From assembly GCA_016791325.1 (NCBI GenBank), contig JAEUMU010000211.1, positions 1 to 5,845 of the forward strand: a DNA stretch of 5,845 nucleotides, in the 5' to 3' direction. The notes beneath the pieces were generated by a model. The model was not told where the DNA came from and did no database searches. It saw nothing but the letters and a program-made list of their open reading frames with translations. This document shows positions 1 to 5,071 of the stretch, in pieces; position 1 is the first letter of the stretch, and each line of letters opens with the position of its first letter. The DNA is from Hyphomonadaceae bacterium (lineage in GTDB: Bacteria > Pseudomonadota > Alphaproteobacteria > Caulobacterales > Aquidulcibacteraceae). The position numbers and the translations under genes are program-made.

Positions 1-951
1 GATTATTTTCCGGCCGAACGCCGCGCCACGGCGCTGGCGATTTTTTCGCTGGGGATTCCGTTCGGCTCGGCGCTGGCGGCGGTGGGCGGCGGCTGGCTGG
101 TGGCGAATTTCGATTGGCGCACAGCGTTCTTGATGCTGGGCCTGCCGGGCGTTGCGGCGGCCTTGCTGCTGAAGCTGACCGTGAAGGAGCCCCCGCGCGC
201 GGCGACGCAGGCAAAAGCGCCCACCTTCGGCGAGACTGTGCGGGCGATCGCCGGCAAGGCTTCGTTCTGGCATGTGGCGATGGGCGGGGCGCTCATCAGT
301 TTTGTCGGCTACGGGAGTTCGCAATTTCTGGTGTCGCACATGGTGCGCAATTACGATTTGGGCGCCACGTTGGCGGAGGAAGTGGCCAACGCCTCCTACG
401 CGTTCGGACTGATCGCCGGCGTTTCCACCGGGCTCGGCACATTCCTGGGCGGCTACCTGGCCGATCGCCTGGCGGGGCGCCATAAGCACGTGCTTTCCTG
501 GCTGCCGGCGCTGGGGCTTGCGTTCGCCATTCCGCTTTATGCGCTCTCGTTCCTGCAGACGCAGTTTGTGTGGGCGTTTGCGTTCCTGCTGCTCGCGCCG
601 ATCACGCACTACCTCTATCTGGGGCCGATGTATGCGGTGACGCAGGGCGTGGCGACGCCGCGCACGCGCGCCACCGCAACCGCCTTCCTGCTGCTGATCG
701 TCAATCTGATCGGCTACGGGCTGGGGCCGCCCTTCGTGGGGCTGGCCAATGACTGGATCGCATCATCCATCCTCGCCGATGGCGGACTGACGCTGGCGCA
801 GTGCGCCGCGCCGGAGAACGCCGCCGCCTGCGCCAGCGCCCAGGCCACGGGACTGCGCTATGCGCTGGTGGCGCTGCTGGCCTTCCTGGTTTGGGCGGCG
901 GTGCATTTCCTGCTTGTCGGGCGCACGCTTGTGAAGGATCGCGCCAGTTGA
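1..951 (+). CDS. Major facilitator superfamily transporter, spinster-like (5' end outside window)
   Basis: This is the C-terminal part of an inner-membrane MFS transporter. The frame is open from base 1 (visible start DYFPAERRATALAIF) to TGA at 949-951, giving 316 residues. Roughly 110-120 N-terminal residues (TM1-4) are missing, judged from the usual length of about 430. Visible residues 11-60 form TM5 and TM6 with the typical GGGWLV...FDWRTAF pattern. A cytoplasmic loop (61-90) follows, then TM7-TM12. The MFS motif A equivalent after TM8 is GGYLADRLAGRHKH at 150-163. The loop before TM12 carries two cysteines, C268 and C277, which could form a periplasmic disulfide. The DYFP..RRATALAI and DWR.AF patterns resemble spinster-like MFS proteins of alphaproteobacteria. 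The substrate cannot be read from sequence. purB begins 31 bases downstream on the same strand, so co-transcription is possible. An internal GTG at 82 is not the start, because homologous sequence continues upstream. Confidence 0.93.
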   Translation, partial: DYFPAERRATALAIFSLGIPFGSALAAVGGGWLVANFDWRTAFLMLGLPGVAAALLLKLTVKEPPRAATQAKAPTFGETVRAIAGKASFWHVAMGGALISFVGYGSSQFLVSHMVRNYDLGATLAEEVANASYAFGLIAGVSTGLGTFLGGYLADRLAGRHKHVLSWLPALGLAFAIPLYALSFLQTQFVWAFAFLLLAPITHYLYLGPMYAVTQGVATPRTRATATAFLLLIVNLIGYGLGPPFVGLANDWIASSILADGGLTLAQCAAPENAAACASAQATGLRYALVALLAFLVWAAVHFLLVGRTLVKDRAS

Positions 952-982
952 CGGAGGCGCGGCGCGGACGCATCAACCGCCC

Positions 983-2290
983 ATGATTCCGCGCTACGCA
1001 CGGCCTGAAATGACGGCCATCTGGGAGCCCGAGAGCCGTTATGGCGTCTGGCTCGAGATCGAGACCCTGGCCATGGAGGCGATGGCCGAACTGGGCACGA
1101 TTCCCAAGAGCGCGGCCGCGGAATATCGCGCCAAGGGCAAGTTCGATGTCGCGCGGATCGATGAGATCGAGCGCGAAGTGAAGCATGACGTGATCGCGTT
1201 CTTGACCTCCGTGGCCGAACACGTGGGCCCGGAGAGCCGCTTCGCGCACCAGGGCATGACCTCCTCCGACGTGCTGGATACGTGCCTGGCGGTGCAGCTG
1301 GCGCGGGCGAGCGATCTCTTGATCACGGGATGCGAGCGGGTCATGGCGGCGCTGAATAAGCGCGCGGTCGAGTTCAAGATGACGCCCACAATCGGGCGCA
1401 GCCACGGCATCCATGCGGAGCCGACCACGTTCGGGCTGAAGCTGGCGGGACATTATGCGGAGTTCGCGCGCAATCTGGCGCGCTTGAAGGCCGCGCGCGC
1501 TGAGATCGCCACCTGCGCAATTTCCGGCGCGGTGGGCACGTTTGCGCAGATCGACCCTCGCGTGGAGGCGTATGTGGCGGCCAAGCTCGGCCTGACCGTG
1601 GAGCCGGTTTCGACCCAGGTGATCCCGCGCGACCGCCATGCGGCGTTCTTCGCGGCGCTGGGCGTGGTGGCGGCGGGCGTGGAGCGGCTGGCGACGGAAA
1701 TCCGCCACCTGCAGCGCACCGAGGTGCTGGAGGCGGAGGAATATTTCGAGCCGGGGCAGAAGGGCTCTTCGGCCATGCCGCACAAGCGCAACCCTGTGCT
1801 GACGGAAAACCTCTGCGGCCTGGCGCGCCTGGTGCGCAGCGCCGTGATTCCTGCAATGGAGAATGTTGCGCTCTGGCATGAGCGGGATATTTCGCACTCC
1901 TCCGTCGAGCGCGGTATCGGGCCAGATGCGACCATCCACCTAGATTTCGCGCTGCATCGGCTGGCGGGCGTGATCGAGAAGCTTGTGGTTTATCCCGAAA
2001 ACATGGCGCGCAATCTGGCTTTGCTGGGCGGGCTGCATAATTCGCAGCGCGTGATGCTGGCGCTGACTCAAGCCGGCGTCACGCGCGAGGACGCCTACCG
2101 CCTGGTGCAGCGCAACGCGATGGCGGTTTGGCAGAGCCCGCCGCCGCGCGCGGACACCGCGCTGATCGACAAGCTGCGCGCGGACAAAGACATCACCGCC
2201 AAGCTCGACGCCAAGACGCTCGAAGCCTGCTTCGACGATGCGCACCATTTCGCGCGCGTGGATGAGATTTTCGCGCGCGTGTTCAACTAA
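983..2290 (+). CDS. purB: Adenylosuccinate lyase
   Basis: PurB is a cytosolic, normally homotetrameric enzyme. It releases fumarate twice in purine synthesis: from SAICAR to give AICAR, and from adenylosuccinate to give AMP. The 435-residue protein has the usual family length and begins MIPRYARPEM, the common start of this family, which fixes ATG 983. Visible landmarks are TSSDVLDT (93-100), GRSHGIHAEPTTFG (138-151) with H141 as the expected general acid, and the fumarase/aspartase superfamily signature GSSAMPHKRNP (261-271). The latter carries the catalytic serine loop (S262/S263). ERDISHSSVER (300-310) is also conserved. No frameshift or missing catalytic residue is seen. The only good Shine-Dalgarno-like sequence, GGAGG at 953-957, lies 25 bases before the ATG, which is too far for normal use, and no in-frame start lies nearer to it. 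The upstream transporter gene ends 31 bases away, so the two may share a transcript. Confidence 0.98.
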   Translation: MIPRYARPEMTAIWEPESRYGVWLEIETLAMEAMAELGTIPKSAAAEYRAKGKFDVARIDEIEREVKHDVIAFLTSVAEHVGPESRFAHQGMTSSDVLDTCLAVQLARASDLLITGCERVMAALNKRAVEFKMTPTIGRSHGIHAEPTTFGLKLAGHYAEFARNLARLKAARAEIATCAISGAVGTFAQIDPRVEAYVAAKLGLTVEPVSTQVIPRDRHAAFFAALGVVAAGVERLATEIRHLQRTEVLEAEEYFEPGQKGSSAMPHKRNPVLTENLCGLARLVRSAVIPAMENVALWHERDISHSSVERGIGPDATIHLDFALHRLAGVIEKLVVYPENMARNLALLGGLHNSQRVMLALTQAGVTREDAYRLVQRNAMAVWQSPPPRADTALIDKLRADKDITAKLDAKTLEACFDDAHHFARVDEIFARVFN

Positions 2291-2308
2291 GCGCGCAAGC
2301 GTCCGCGT

Positions 2309-2334
2309 TCGCCGGCAGGAAGGCCGGCGGCGAA
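2309..2334 (+). terminator. Hairpin just after purB, possible terminator or mRNA end
   Basis: TTCGCCGGC pairs with GCC(GGC)GGCGAA across a short AGGAAG loop: 9 bp with a three-base bulge, beginning 18 bases after the purB stop. No run of T follows (next bases are GGCGGGAAAG). It is therefore not a classical intrinsic terminator and may instead protect the 3' end of the message. Confidence 0.3.
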
Positions 2335-2347
2335 GGCGGGAAAGCAA

Positions 2348-2403
2348 GGCGCGCTTCGACTGAAGCTTCAAAAGAAAACGTGGGGGGTTCGCCGAAGCGC
2401 GCC
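2348..2403. repeat. 11-bp perfect inverted repeat
   Basis: GGCGCGCTTCG at 2348-2358 is exactly complementary to CGAAGCGCGCC at 2393-2403, separated by 34 bases. The intervening DNA holds a second perfect palindrome, TGAAGCTTCA (2361-2370), an A-rich run, and the G6 run at 2382-2387. It may be the closing stem of an RNA or a DNA-level palindrome; function unknown. Confidence 0.6.
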
Positions 2404-2686
2404 CTGCGCGGCATGTTTTGCACCCGGCGCAAGCATGAGGCGTTCGGCTGTCGCTCTGGGGGGCCATGCGTTGATGAGACAGCGAACCGGCAGGGTCTGC
2501 TCCCCTACGATGCTCAACCGCATCACCGTGCTGCGACGCTGGGGTTCCAGCCGCGCTTAGCGCCTTGCTTGACGTTCCCGGCTGACGCGCGGCGCGAAAC
2601 CAAGCTTTCGCCGCCGGACCTCCGCTTTCTTTCTTCTCACGGAGCAGAAGGGAGCTTGCGTCGCCGCTTTTCCCTTCATCACGTTC

Positions 2687-2750
2687 ATGCCGCACCCCCA
2701 CGCTGCTTGGCCTTGGATCCGAGCGCCTCCCATGCGGGGGATGACGGCAT
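2687..2750. repeat. REP-like interrupted inverted repeat
   Basis: ATGCCG at 2687-2692 and CCCCC at 2695-2699 pair with CGGCAT at 2745-2750 and GGGGG at 2736-2740. This gives 11 bp with a 2x4 internal loop. The enclosed 36 bases include the short complementary pair CGCT (2701-2704) and AGCG (2722-2725). The layout resembles dispersed extragenic palindromes, but copy number cannot be judged from one window. Confidence 0.5.
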
Positions 2751-2799
2751 CTTAAGCCGGGTTCGCGGTAGGTCGGATTCGGGGTGGGATTGAAGCAGT

Positions 2800-2813
2800 G
2801 CGCGCATGCGCGC
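2800..2813. repeat. 14-bp perfect palindrome GCGCGCATGCGCGC
   Basis: A perfect, uninterrupted palindrome made of alternating purines and pyrimidines, 62 bases before the small gene's ribosome-binding site. The alternating composition could favour Z-DNA or cruciform formation. It could also be an operator for the 61-residue gene. Either role is inference. Confidence 0.55.
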
Positions 2814-2862
2814 GGGCTCTCTTGCGGCGGCGGGCGAATCCGCCGGAATGGACGCGACGCAC

Positions 2863-2867
2863 GGAGG
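2863..2867 (+). promoter_or_regulatory. Ribosome-binding site deciding the start of the 61-residue gene
   Basis: GGAGG lies eight bases before ATG 2876, ideal Shine-Dalgarno spacing, and selects this ATG over the upstream in-frame GTG at 2798. Confidence 0.8.
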
Positions 2868-2875
2868 AGCAGGCG

Positions 2876-3061
2876 ATGGCGAACGACGGCGACTACAGCG
2901 ATGAGTGGGACGAGGACACGATGATCGAAATCCGCCGTTTCGGCCTCGAGCACGCGTTGAGCGTGCACCAAGCCAAGGGCGCGGCGAGTGTCGATCTTTC
3001 GGCGGTGTTCAAGGACGCCGACCGGATCGTGAATTACGTGCTGGGCGATCTGACGCCCTAA
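2876..3061 (+). CDS. Small acidic protein of unknown function
   Basis: A 61-residue protein, MANDGDYSDEWDEDT... to ...VNYVLGDLTP. ATG 2876 is preferred because GGAGG at 2863-2867 sits eight bases upstream. An in-frame GTG at 2798 would add 26 residues of Arg-rich, non-conserved-looking sequence and has no such site. I count 13 acidic against 5 basic residues (net about -8), with most acid near the N-terminus (residues 4-18). The remainder looks helical (18-36 and 42-58), with no signal peptide, membrane segment or cysteine. The C-terminal pattern FKDADRIVNYVLGD resembles the terminal helix of many small uncharacterised alphaproteobacterial proteins, but I cannot name the family. It ends three bases before the stop of the convergent zeta gene. 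No clear promoter is seen, though a 14-bp palindrome lies upstream. Confidence 0.8.
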   Translation: MANDGDYSDEWDEDTMIEIRRFGLEHALSVHQAKGAASVDLSAVFKDADRIVNYVLGDLTP

Positions 3062-3064
3062 CGC

Positions 3065-3388
3065 CTATTTCCCGGCCTTCACCGACTCGCGCGCCTCGGC
3101 GAGGGTTTCGTCCATCTTGGCGCGGATCTGGTGATCCGAGAGCTGGACGGCGTGCATGTCCAGATCGGCGCGCAGCTTGCGGAACAGATCCTCAGCGCCG
3201 GCCTCCTCAAGATCGGCCACAACTACAGATTTCGCGTAATCGTCGGCCGCGGCCCCTTCCAGGCCGATCAGGCCGGCCACCCAGAGGCCCATCAGCTTGG
3301 CCCGGCGCGCCTGGGCCTTAAACTCGAGCTCCTGACCGAGCTCGAACCGCTTTTCTTCCCCACGCGCGCGATCATCAAAGCTGTTCAT
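3065..3388 (-). CDS. ATPase inhibitor subunit zeta (DUF1476)
   Basis: A 107-residue protein of the DUF1476 family, known from Paracoccus denitrificans as the zeta subunit of alphaproteobacterial F1Fo-ATPase. There its N-terminal segment enters the F1 catalytic interface and blocks ATP hydrolysis. Visible features are the conserved N-terminus MNSFDDRARGEEKRFELGQE (1-20), the basic stretch FKAQARRAKLMGLW (23-36), DYAKSVVVADLEEAGAEDL (50-68) and the C-terminal helix HQIRAKMDETLAEAR (86-100). Length fits the family (about 103-107). ATG at 3388 is supported by AGGAGG (3401-3406 on the other strand, 12 bases upstream) and by the conserved FDDR start. A longer frame reaching 3484 adds 32 unconserved residues. 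The gene is divergent from purC and tail-to-tail with the small acidic gene. Identification rests on pattern recognition and is strong. Confidence 0.95.
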   Translation of the reverse strand: MNSFDDRARGEEKRFELGQELEFKAQARRAKLMGLWVAGLIGLEGAAADDYAKSVVVADLEEAGAEDLFRKLRADLDMHAVQLSDHQIRAKMDETLAEARESVKAGK

Positions 3389-3412
3389 CGGGTGTTCGGG
3401 CCTCCTGGGCAC

Positions 3413-3441
3413 TGCATAAAGAGCCGCCCGGCCCCGATCAA
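3413..3441 (-). promoter_or_regulatory. Candidate promoter of the zeta gene
   Basis: Reading the minus strand, TTGATC (3436-3441) and TATGCA (3413-3418) are separated by 17 bases. Transcription would start near 3406, giving a leader of about 18 bases that begins at the AGGAGG. The -10 match is weak, so this is tentative. The -35 falls inside the 3426-3451 inverted repeat. Confidence 0.3.
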
Positions 3442-3451
3442 CCGGCCGGGC
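3426..3451. promoter_or_regulatory. 8-bp inverted repeat GCCCGGCC-N10-GGCCGGGC between zeta and purC
   Basis: The arms at 3426-3433 and 3444-3451 are perfectly complementary and flank CCGATCAACC. The site lies upstream of the zeta start and just before the proposed purC -35. It could be a shared operator for the divergent pair or merely a GC-rich hairpin. No known regulator motif is recognised. Confidence 0.4.
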
Positions 3452-3466
3452 CACAGCAGCGGCCAA

Positions 3467-3495
3467 TTGTGGCGCCGCCGGCAATCTCCTAGATT
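3467..3495 (+). promoter_or_regulatory. Candidate sigma-70-type promoter of purC
   Basis: TTGTGG (3467-3472) and TAGATT (3490-3495) are separated by 17 bases. The CTAGAT core also fits the CTANAW pattern described for Caulobacter housekeeping promoters, with acceptable spacing to TTG. Transcription would begin near 3502, leaving a leader of about 90 bases before purC. The leader contains a GATTC (3514-3518) and a T5 run (3538-3542). Confidence 0.5.
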
Positions 3496-3591
3496 AGCGC
3501 CCAGCCGCTCCGCGATTCCAGCGCGCGGCAGCCCAGTTTTTCGCCTGCCCCGGCTCGCCGGCGCATGCCCCCTTCAAGGAGGGAACCGCCT

Positions 3592-4338
3592 ATGTCTCGC
3601 CGCAAGAAAATCTACGAAGGCAAGGCGAAGATCCTGTTCGAGGGCCCCGAGCCCGGCACGCTGGTCCAGTATTTCAAGGACGACGCCACCGCCTTCAACG
3701 CCCAAAAGAAGGCCATCCTTGAAGGCAAGGGCGTGATCAACAACCAGATCAGCGGGTTCATCATGCAGAACCTGAACGCGATCGGCGTGCCCACGCATTA
3801 CATCAAGACGATGAACATGCGCGAGCAGCTGGTGCGCGAGGTGGAAATCATTCCGCTTGAAGTTGTGTGCCGCAACGTAGCGGCCGGTTCGCTCTCCACG
3901 CGGCTGGGTATCGAGGAAGGCACCCCGCTGCCGCGCTCGATCATCGAATTCTATTACAAGAACGATGCGCTGGGCGATCCGATGGTGGCCGAGGAGCACA
4001 TCACCGCGTTCAACTGGGCGAGCACGCAGGAGATCGACGATCTCATGGCGCTGACGCTGCGCGTGAACGATTATCTGTTCGGCATGTTCGGCGCTGTCGG
4101 CATCAAGCTGGTGGATTTCAAGCTCGAGTTTGGCCGCCTTTACGAAGGCGACATGGTGCGCACCGTGATCGCTGACGAAATCAGCCCTGACAGCGCGCGC
4201 CTCTGGGACGTTCAGACCAACGAGAAGATGGACAAAGACCGCTTCCGGCGTGACCTCGGCAATGTCACGGAGGCGTACGTGGAAGTCGCGCGCCGGCTGG
4301 GCATCGTCAAAGCCGCCGCTGGCGATGCGGTTCACTGA
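3592..4338 (+). CDS. purC: Phosphoribosylaminoimidazole-succinocarboxamide synthase (SAICAR synthetase)
   Basis: PurC is a cytosolic ATP-dependent ligase. It joins aspartate to CAIR to give SAICAR, the substrate PurB then cleaves. The 248-residue product has a typical bacterial length. It begins [18 protein letters not shown], the conserved ATP-binding N-terminus. The first family signature, [15 protein letters not shown], is at 86-100, and the second, LVDFKLEFG, at 173-181. EEHITAFNW (134-142) and [13 protein letters not shown] (194-206) are also strongly conserved. ATG 3592 is chosen for the family start and for AAGGAGGG at 3576-3583, eight bases upstream. An in-frame ATG at 3565 would add nine residues that include that ribosome-binding site, so it is rejected. 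purS follows after 24 bases, and the zeta gene is divergent upstream. No defect is seen. Confidence 0.98.
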   Translation: MSRRKKIYEGKAKILFEGPEPGTLVQYFKDDATAFNAQKKAILEGKGVINNQISGFIMQNLNAIGVPTHYIKTMNMREQLVREVEIIPLEVVCRNVAAGSLSTRLGIEEGTPLPRSIIEFYYKNDALGDPMVAEEHITAFNWASTQEIDDLMALTLRVNDYLFGMFGAVGIKLVDFKLEFGRLYEGDMVRTVIADEISPDSARLWDVQTNEKMDKDRFRRDLGNVTEAYVEVARRLGIVKAAAGDAVH

Positions 4339-4362
4339 TTACGCAGGTTGATGGGGGACGCC

Positions 4363-4608
4363 GTGAAAGCGATCGTGACTGTGGGCCTGAAACCGGGCGT
4401 TCTTGATGTGCAGGGCAAGGCCGTGGCCGGGGCGCTGAAGGAAATGGGCTTCGGCGGCGTGCAGGACGCGCGCGTGGGCAAGCGCATTGAAATCCAGCTG
4501 GATGGCGATCTCGATCCCGCCACCGCCGAAGCGCAGGTGCGCGAGATGTGCGAACAGCTGCTCGCCAACACGGTGATCGAAAGCTACCGCGTGGAAATCG
4601 CCGGCTGA
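4363..4608 (+). CDS. purS: Phosphoribosylformylglycinamidine synthase subunit PurS
   Basis: PurS is the small subunit that brings PurQ (glutaminase) and the small form of PurL together as FGAM synthetase, the fourth step of purine synthesis. From GTG 4363 the protein has 81 residues, MKAIVTVGLKPGVLDVQGKA, with the family hallmark KPGVLDxQG followed by a conserved GF (MGFGGVQDAR) and the C-terminal LLANTVIESYRVEI. Family members usually start MKA.V.V, which favours GTG 4363 with GGGGGA at 4353-4358. ATG 4351 (85 residues) is a fair alternative with a weaker AGG at 4345-4347, and TTG 4348 is unlikely. The gene lies 24 bases after purC and is probably co-transcribed with it. The presence of PurS implies the three-part PurSQL enzyme, but purQ and purL are not next to it here. 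Confidence 0.95.
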   Translation: MKAIVTVGLKPGVLDVQGKAVAGALKEMGFGGVQDARVGKRIEIQLDGDLDPATAEAQVREMCEQLLANTVIESYRVEIAG

Positions 4609-4612
4609 CGGC

Positions 4613-4852
4613 ATGGACGAGCGCTACTGGTTCAAACAGCGGCGCTACGGCCTGGGCGCGACGCCTGCCAATTGGAAAGGCTGGGCGTGGAGCGCCGCGT
4701 TCGTGGCGGCGATGGCCGCCGCTTCCTACTTCCTCAGCGAAACAAGACCGCTTCCCTTCCTCGCCGTGGCTTCAGTGCTGACGGCGGTGTTTCTAATTGT
4801 GTGCTGGCGCAAGACGGAAGGCGGATGGCGCTGGCGGCGCGGCCGCGACTGA
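4613..4852 (+). CDS. Small two-helix membrane protein of unknown function
   Basis: A 79-residue protein, MDERYWFKQRRYGLGATPAN..., with two predicted membrane helices (about 24-41 and 49-64) and a strongly basic, Trp-rich tail WRKTEGGWRWRRGRD. Both termini are charged and probably cytoplasmic. The N-terminal ERYWFKxxRYGLGxTPAxWxGW pattern recurs in short uncharacterised alphaproteobacterial membrane proteins, as far as I recall; no function is known to me. ATG 4613 lies four bases after the purS stop, so translation is probably coupled and the gene is the last of the purC-purS transcript. No strong ribosome-binding site is seen. It ends four bases before the stop of the opposing minus-strand gene. 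A direct role in purine synthesis is not supported by its sequence. Confidence 0.82.
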   Translation: MDERYWFKQRRYGLGATPANWKGWAWSAAFVAAMAAASYFLSETRPLPFLAVASVLTAVFLIVCWRKTEGGWRWRRGRD

Positions 4853-4856
4853 GCCG

Positions 4857-5021
4857 CTAATGAAAATCGCCGCCATCGTCGTGATGATGGTACGGCACCA
4901 CAGGCCCGTCATTACCGCCGAGGCGTCCGCCGGGATCGGACGGGCCGCGTAGCGACAAAACCACGATCAGCAGCAGCAGGCCGCCGCCAATCGCAAGCGC
5001 GATAAGGGCGATCATGTCCAT
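4857..5021 (-). CDS. Short single-pass membrane protein with His/Asp-rich tail
   Basis: A 54-residue protein beginning MDMIALIALAIGGG, with one hydrophobic helix (about 3-24) and a hydrophilic tail rich in Gly and Pro ending YHHHDDGGDFH. That tail could bind a metal ion, but this is inference. ATG 5021 is preferred; ATG 5015 is an alternative. A TTG-initiated extension to 5075 would run through the terminator-like hairpin and is unlikely. No Shine-Dalgarno is visible. A TACATA (5028-5033, minus strand) ends six bases before ATG 5021, so the message might be leaderless. It converges on the two-helix gene with four bases between stops and follows the PstS-like gene by 50 bases. No family is recognised, and the short length keeps confidence moderate. 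Confidence 0.6.
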   Translation of the reverse strand: MDMIALIALAIGGGLLLLIVVLSLRGPSDPGGRLGGNDGPVVPYHHHDDGGDFH

Positions 5022-5037
5022 GCGTTTTATGTAGGAA

Positions 5038-5065
5038 GCCGGGGCGGCTGAAACAGCGCCCCGGC
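5038..5065 (-). terminator. Strong hairpin after the PstS-like gene, probable terminator
   Basis: On the minus strand GCCGGGGCGCTG pairs with CAGC(c)GCCCCGGC around a TTT loop: 12 bp with a single bulged base, seven bases past the stop codon. Only TT-C-C-T follows, so the U-tract is poor. The stem strength and position still make it the likely end of the pst-type transcript. It also separates that gene from the small membrane protein downstream. Confidence 0.6.
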
Positions 5066-5071
5066 CCGCGC

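Larger units (their letters stand above)
2291..2875. other. Gene-free interval with multiple inverted repeats (possible structured RNA or intergenic repeat)
   Basis: This 585-base stretch has no convincing protein gene. Open frames on both strands have Arg/His/Cys-rich, low-complexity translations, no family resemblance and codon use unlike the flanking genes. It does contain many potential stems: 2309-2334; 2348-2358 with 2393-2403 (11 bp, perfect); a palindrome TGAAGCTTCA at 2361-2370; 2412-2437 (9 bp, one bulge); 2442-2452 with 2478-2487 (10 bp, one bulge); 2538-2551 (5 bp, GGTT loop); 2589-2614 (9 bp, two-base bulge); 2647-2653 with 2671-2677 (7 bp); and 2687-2750. Some stems are expected by chance in GC-rich DNA. 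Their number, together with the A-rich run at 2370-2379 and the pyrimidine run at 2625-2638, makes an untranslated RNA or a degraded repeat plausible. I cannot assign it to a known RNA family. The last ~60 bases act as the leader of the following small gene. Confidence 0.5.

Noticed and set aside
701..1939. 412-codon minus-strand frame
   Set aside because: It is antisense to the end of the transporter and most of purB. The His/Arg-rich sequence mirrors purB codons.
2391..2560. 6S RNA
   Set aside because: The length is right, but I could not form the long closing stem, central bubble and terminal stem expected. The two ends pair over only about 7 bp. Kept only as an unnamed candidate RNA.
2380..2793. 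137-codon plus-strand frame across the interval after purB
   Set aside because: GTG start without a ribosome-binding site, Arg/His/Cys-rich translation, and codon use (TTA, CCA, ACA) unlike the neighbouring genes. No family resemblance.
1940..2971. 343-codon minus-strand frame
   Set aside because: It overlaps purB by 350 bases and the small acidic gene. The translation is low-complexity and Arg-rich, as expected from the antisense of GC-rich DNA.
3131..3736. 201-codon plus-strand frame opposite zeta and into purC
   Set aside because: It overlaps two well-supported genes and its translation is Arg/Pro-rich and unconserved.
3574..4335. 253-codon minus-strand frame opposite purC
   Set aside because: It is the exact antisense of a strongly conserved gene and has no family features.
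4839..4846. GCGGCCGC palindrome at the end of the two-helix gene
   Set aside because: It lies within Arg/Gly codons of a GC-rich gene and is a common chance palindrome.
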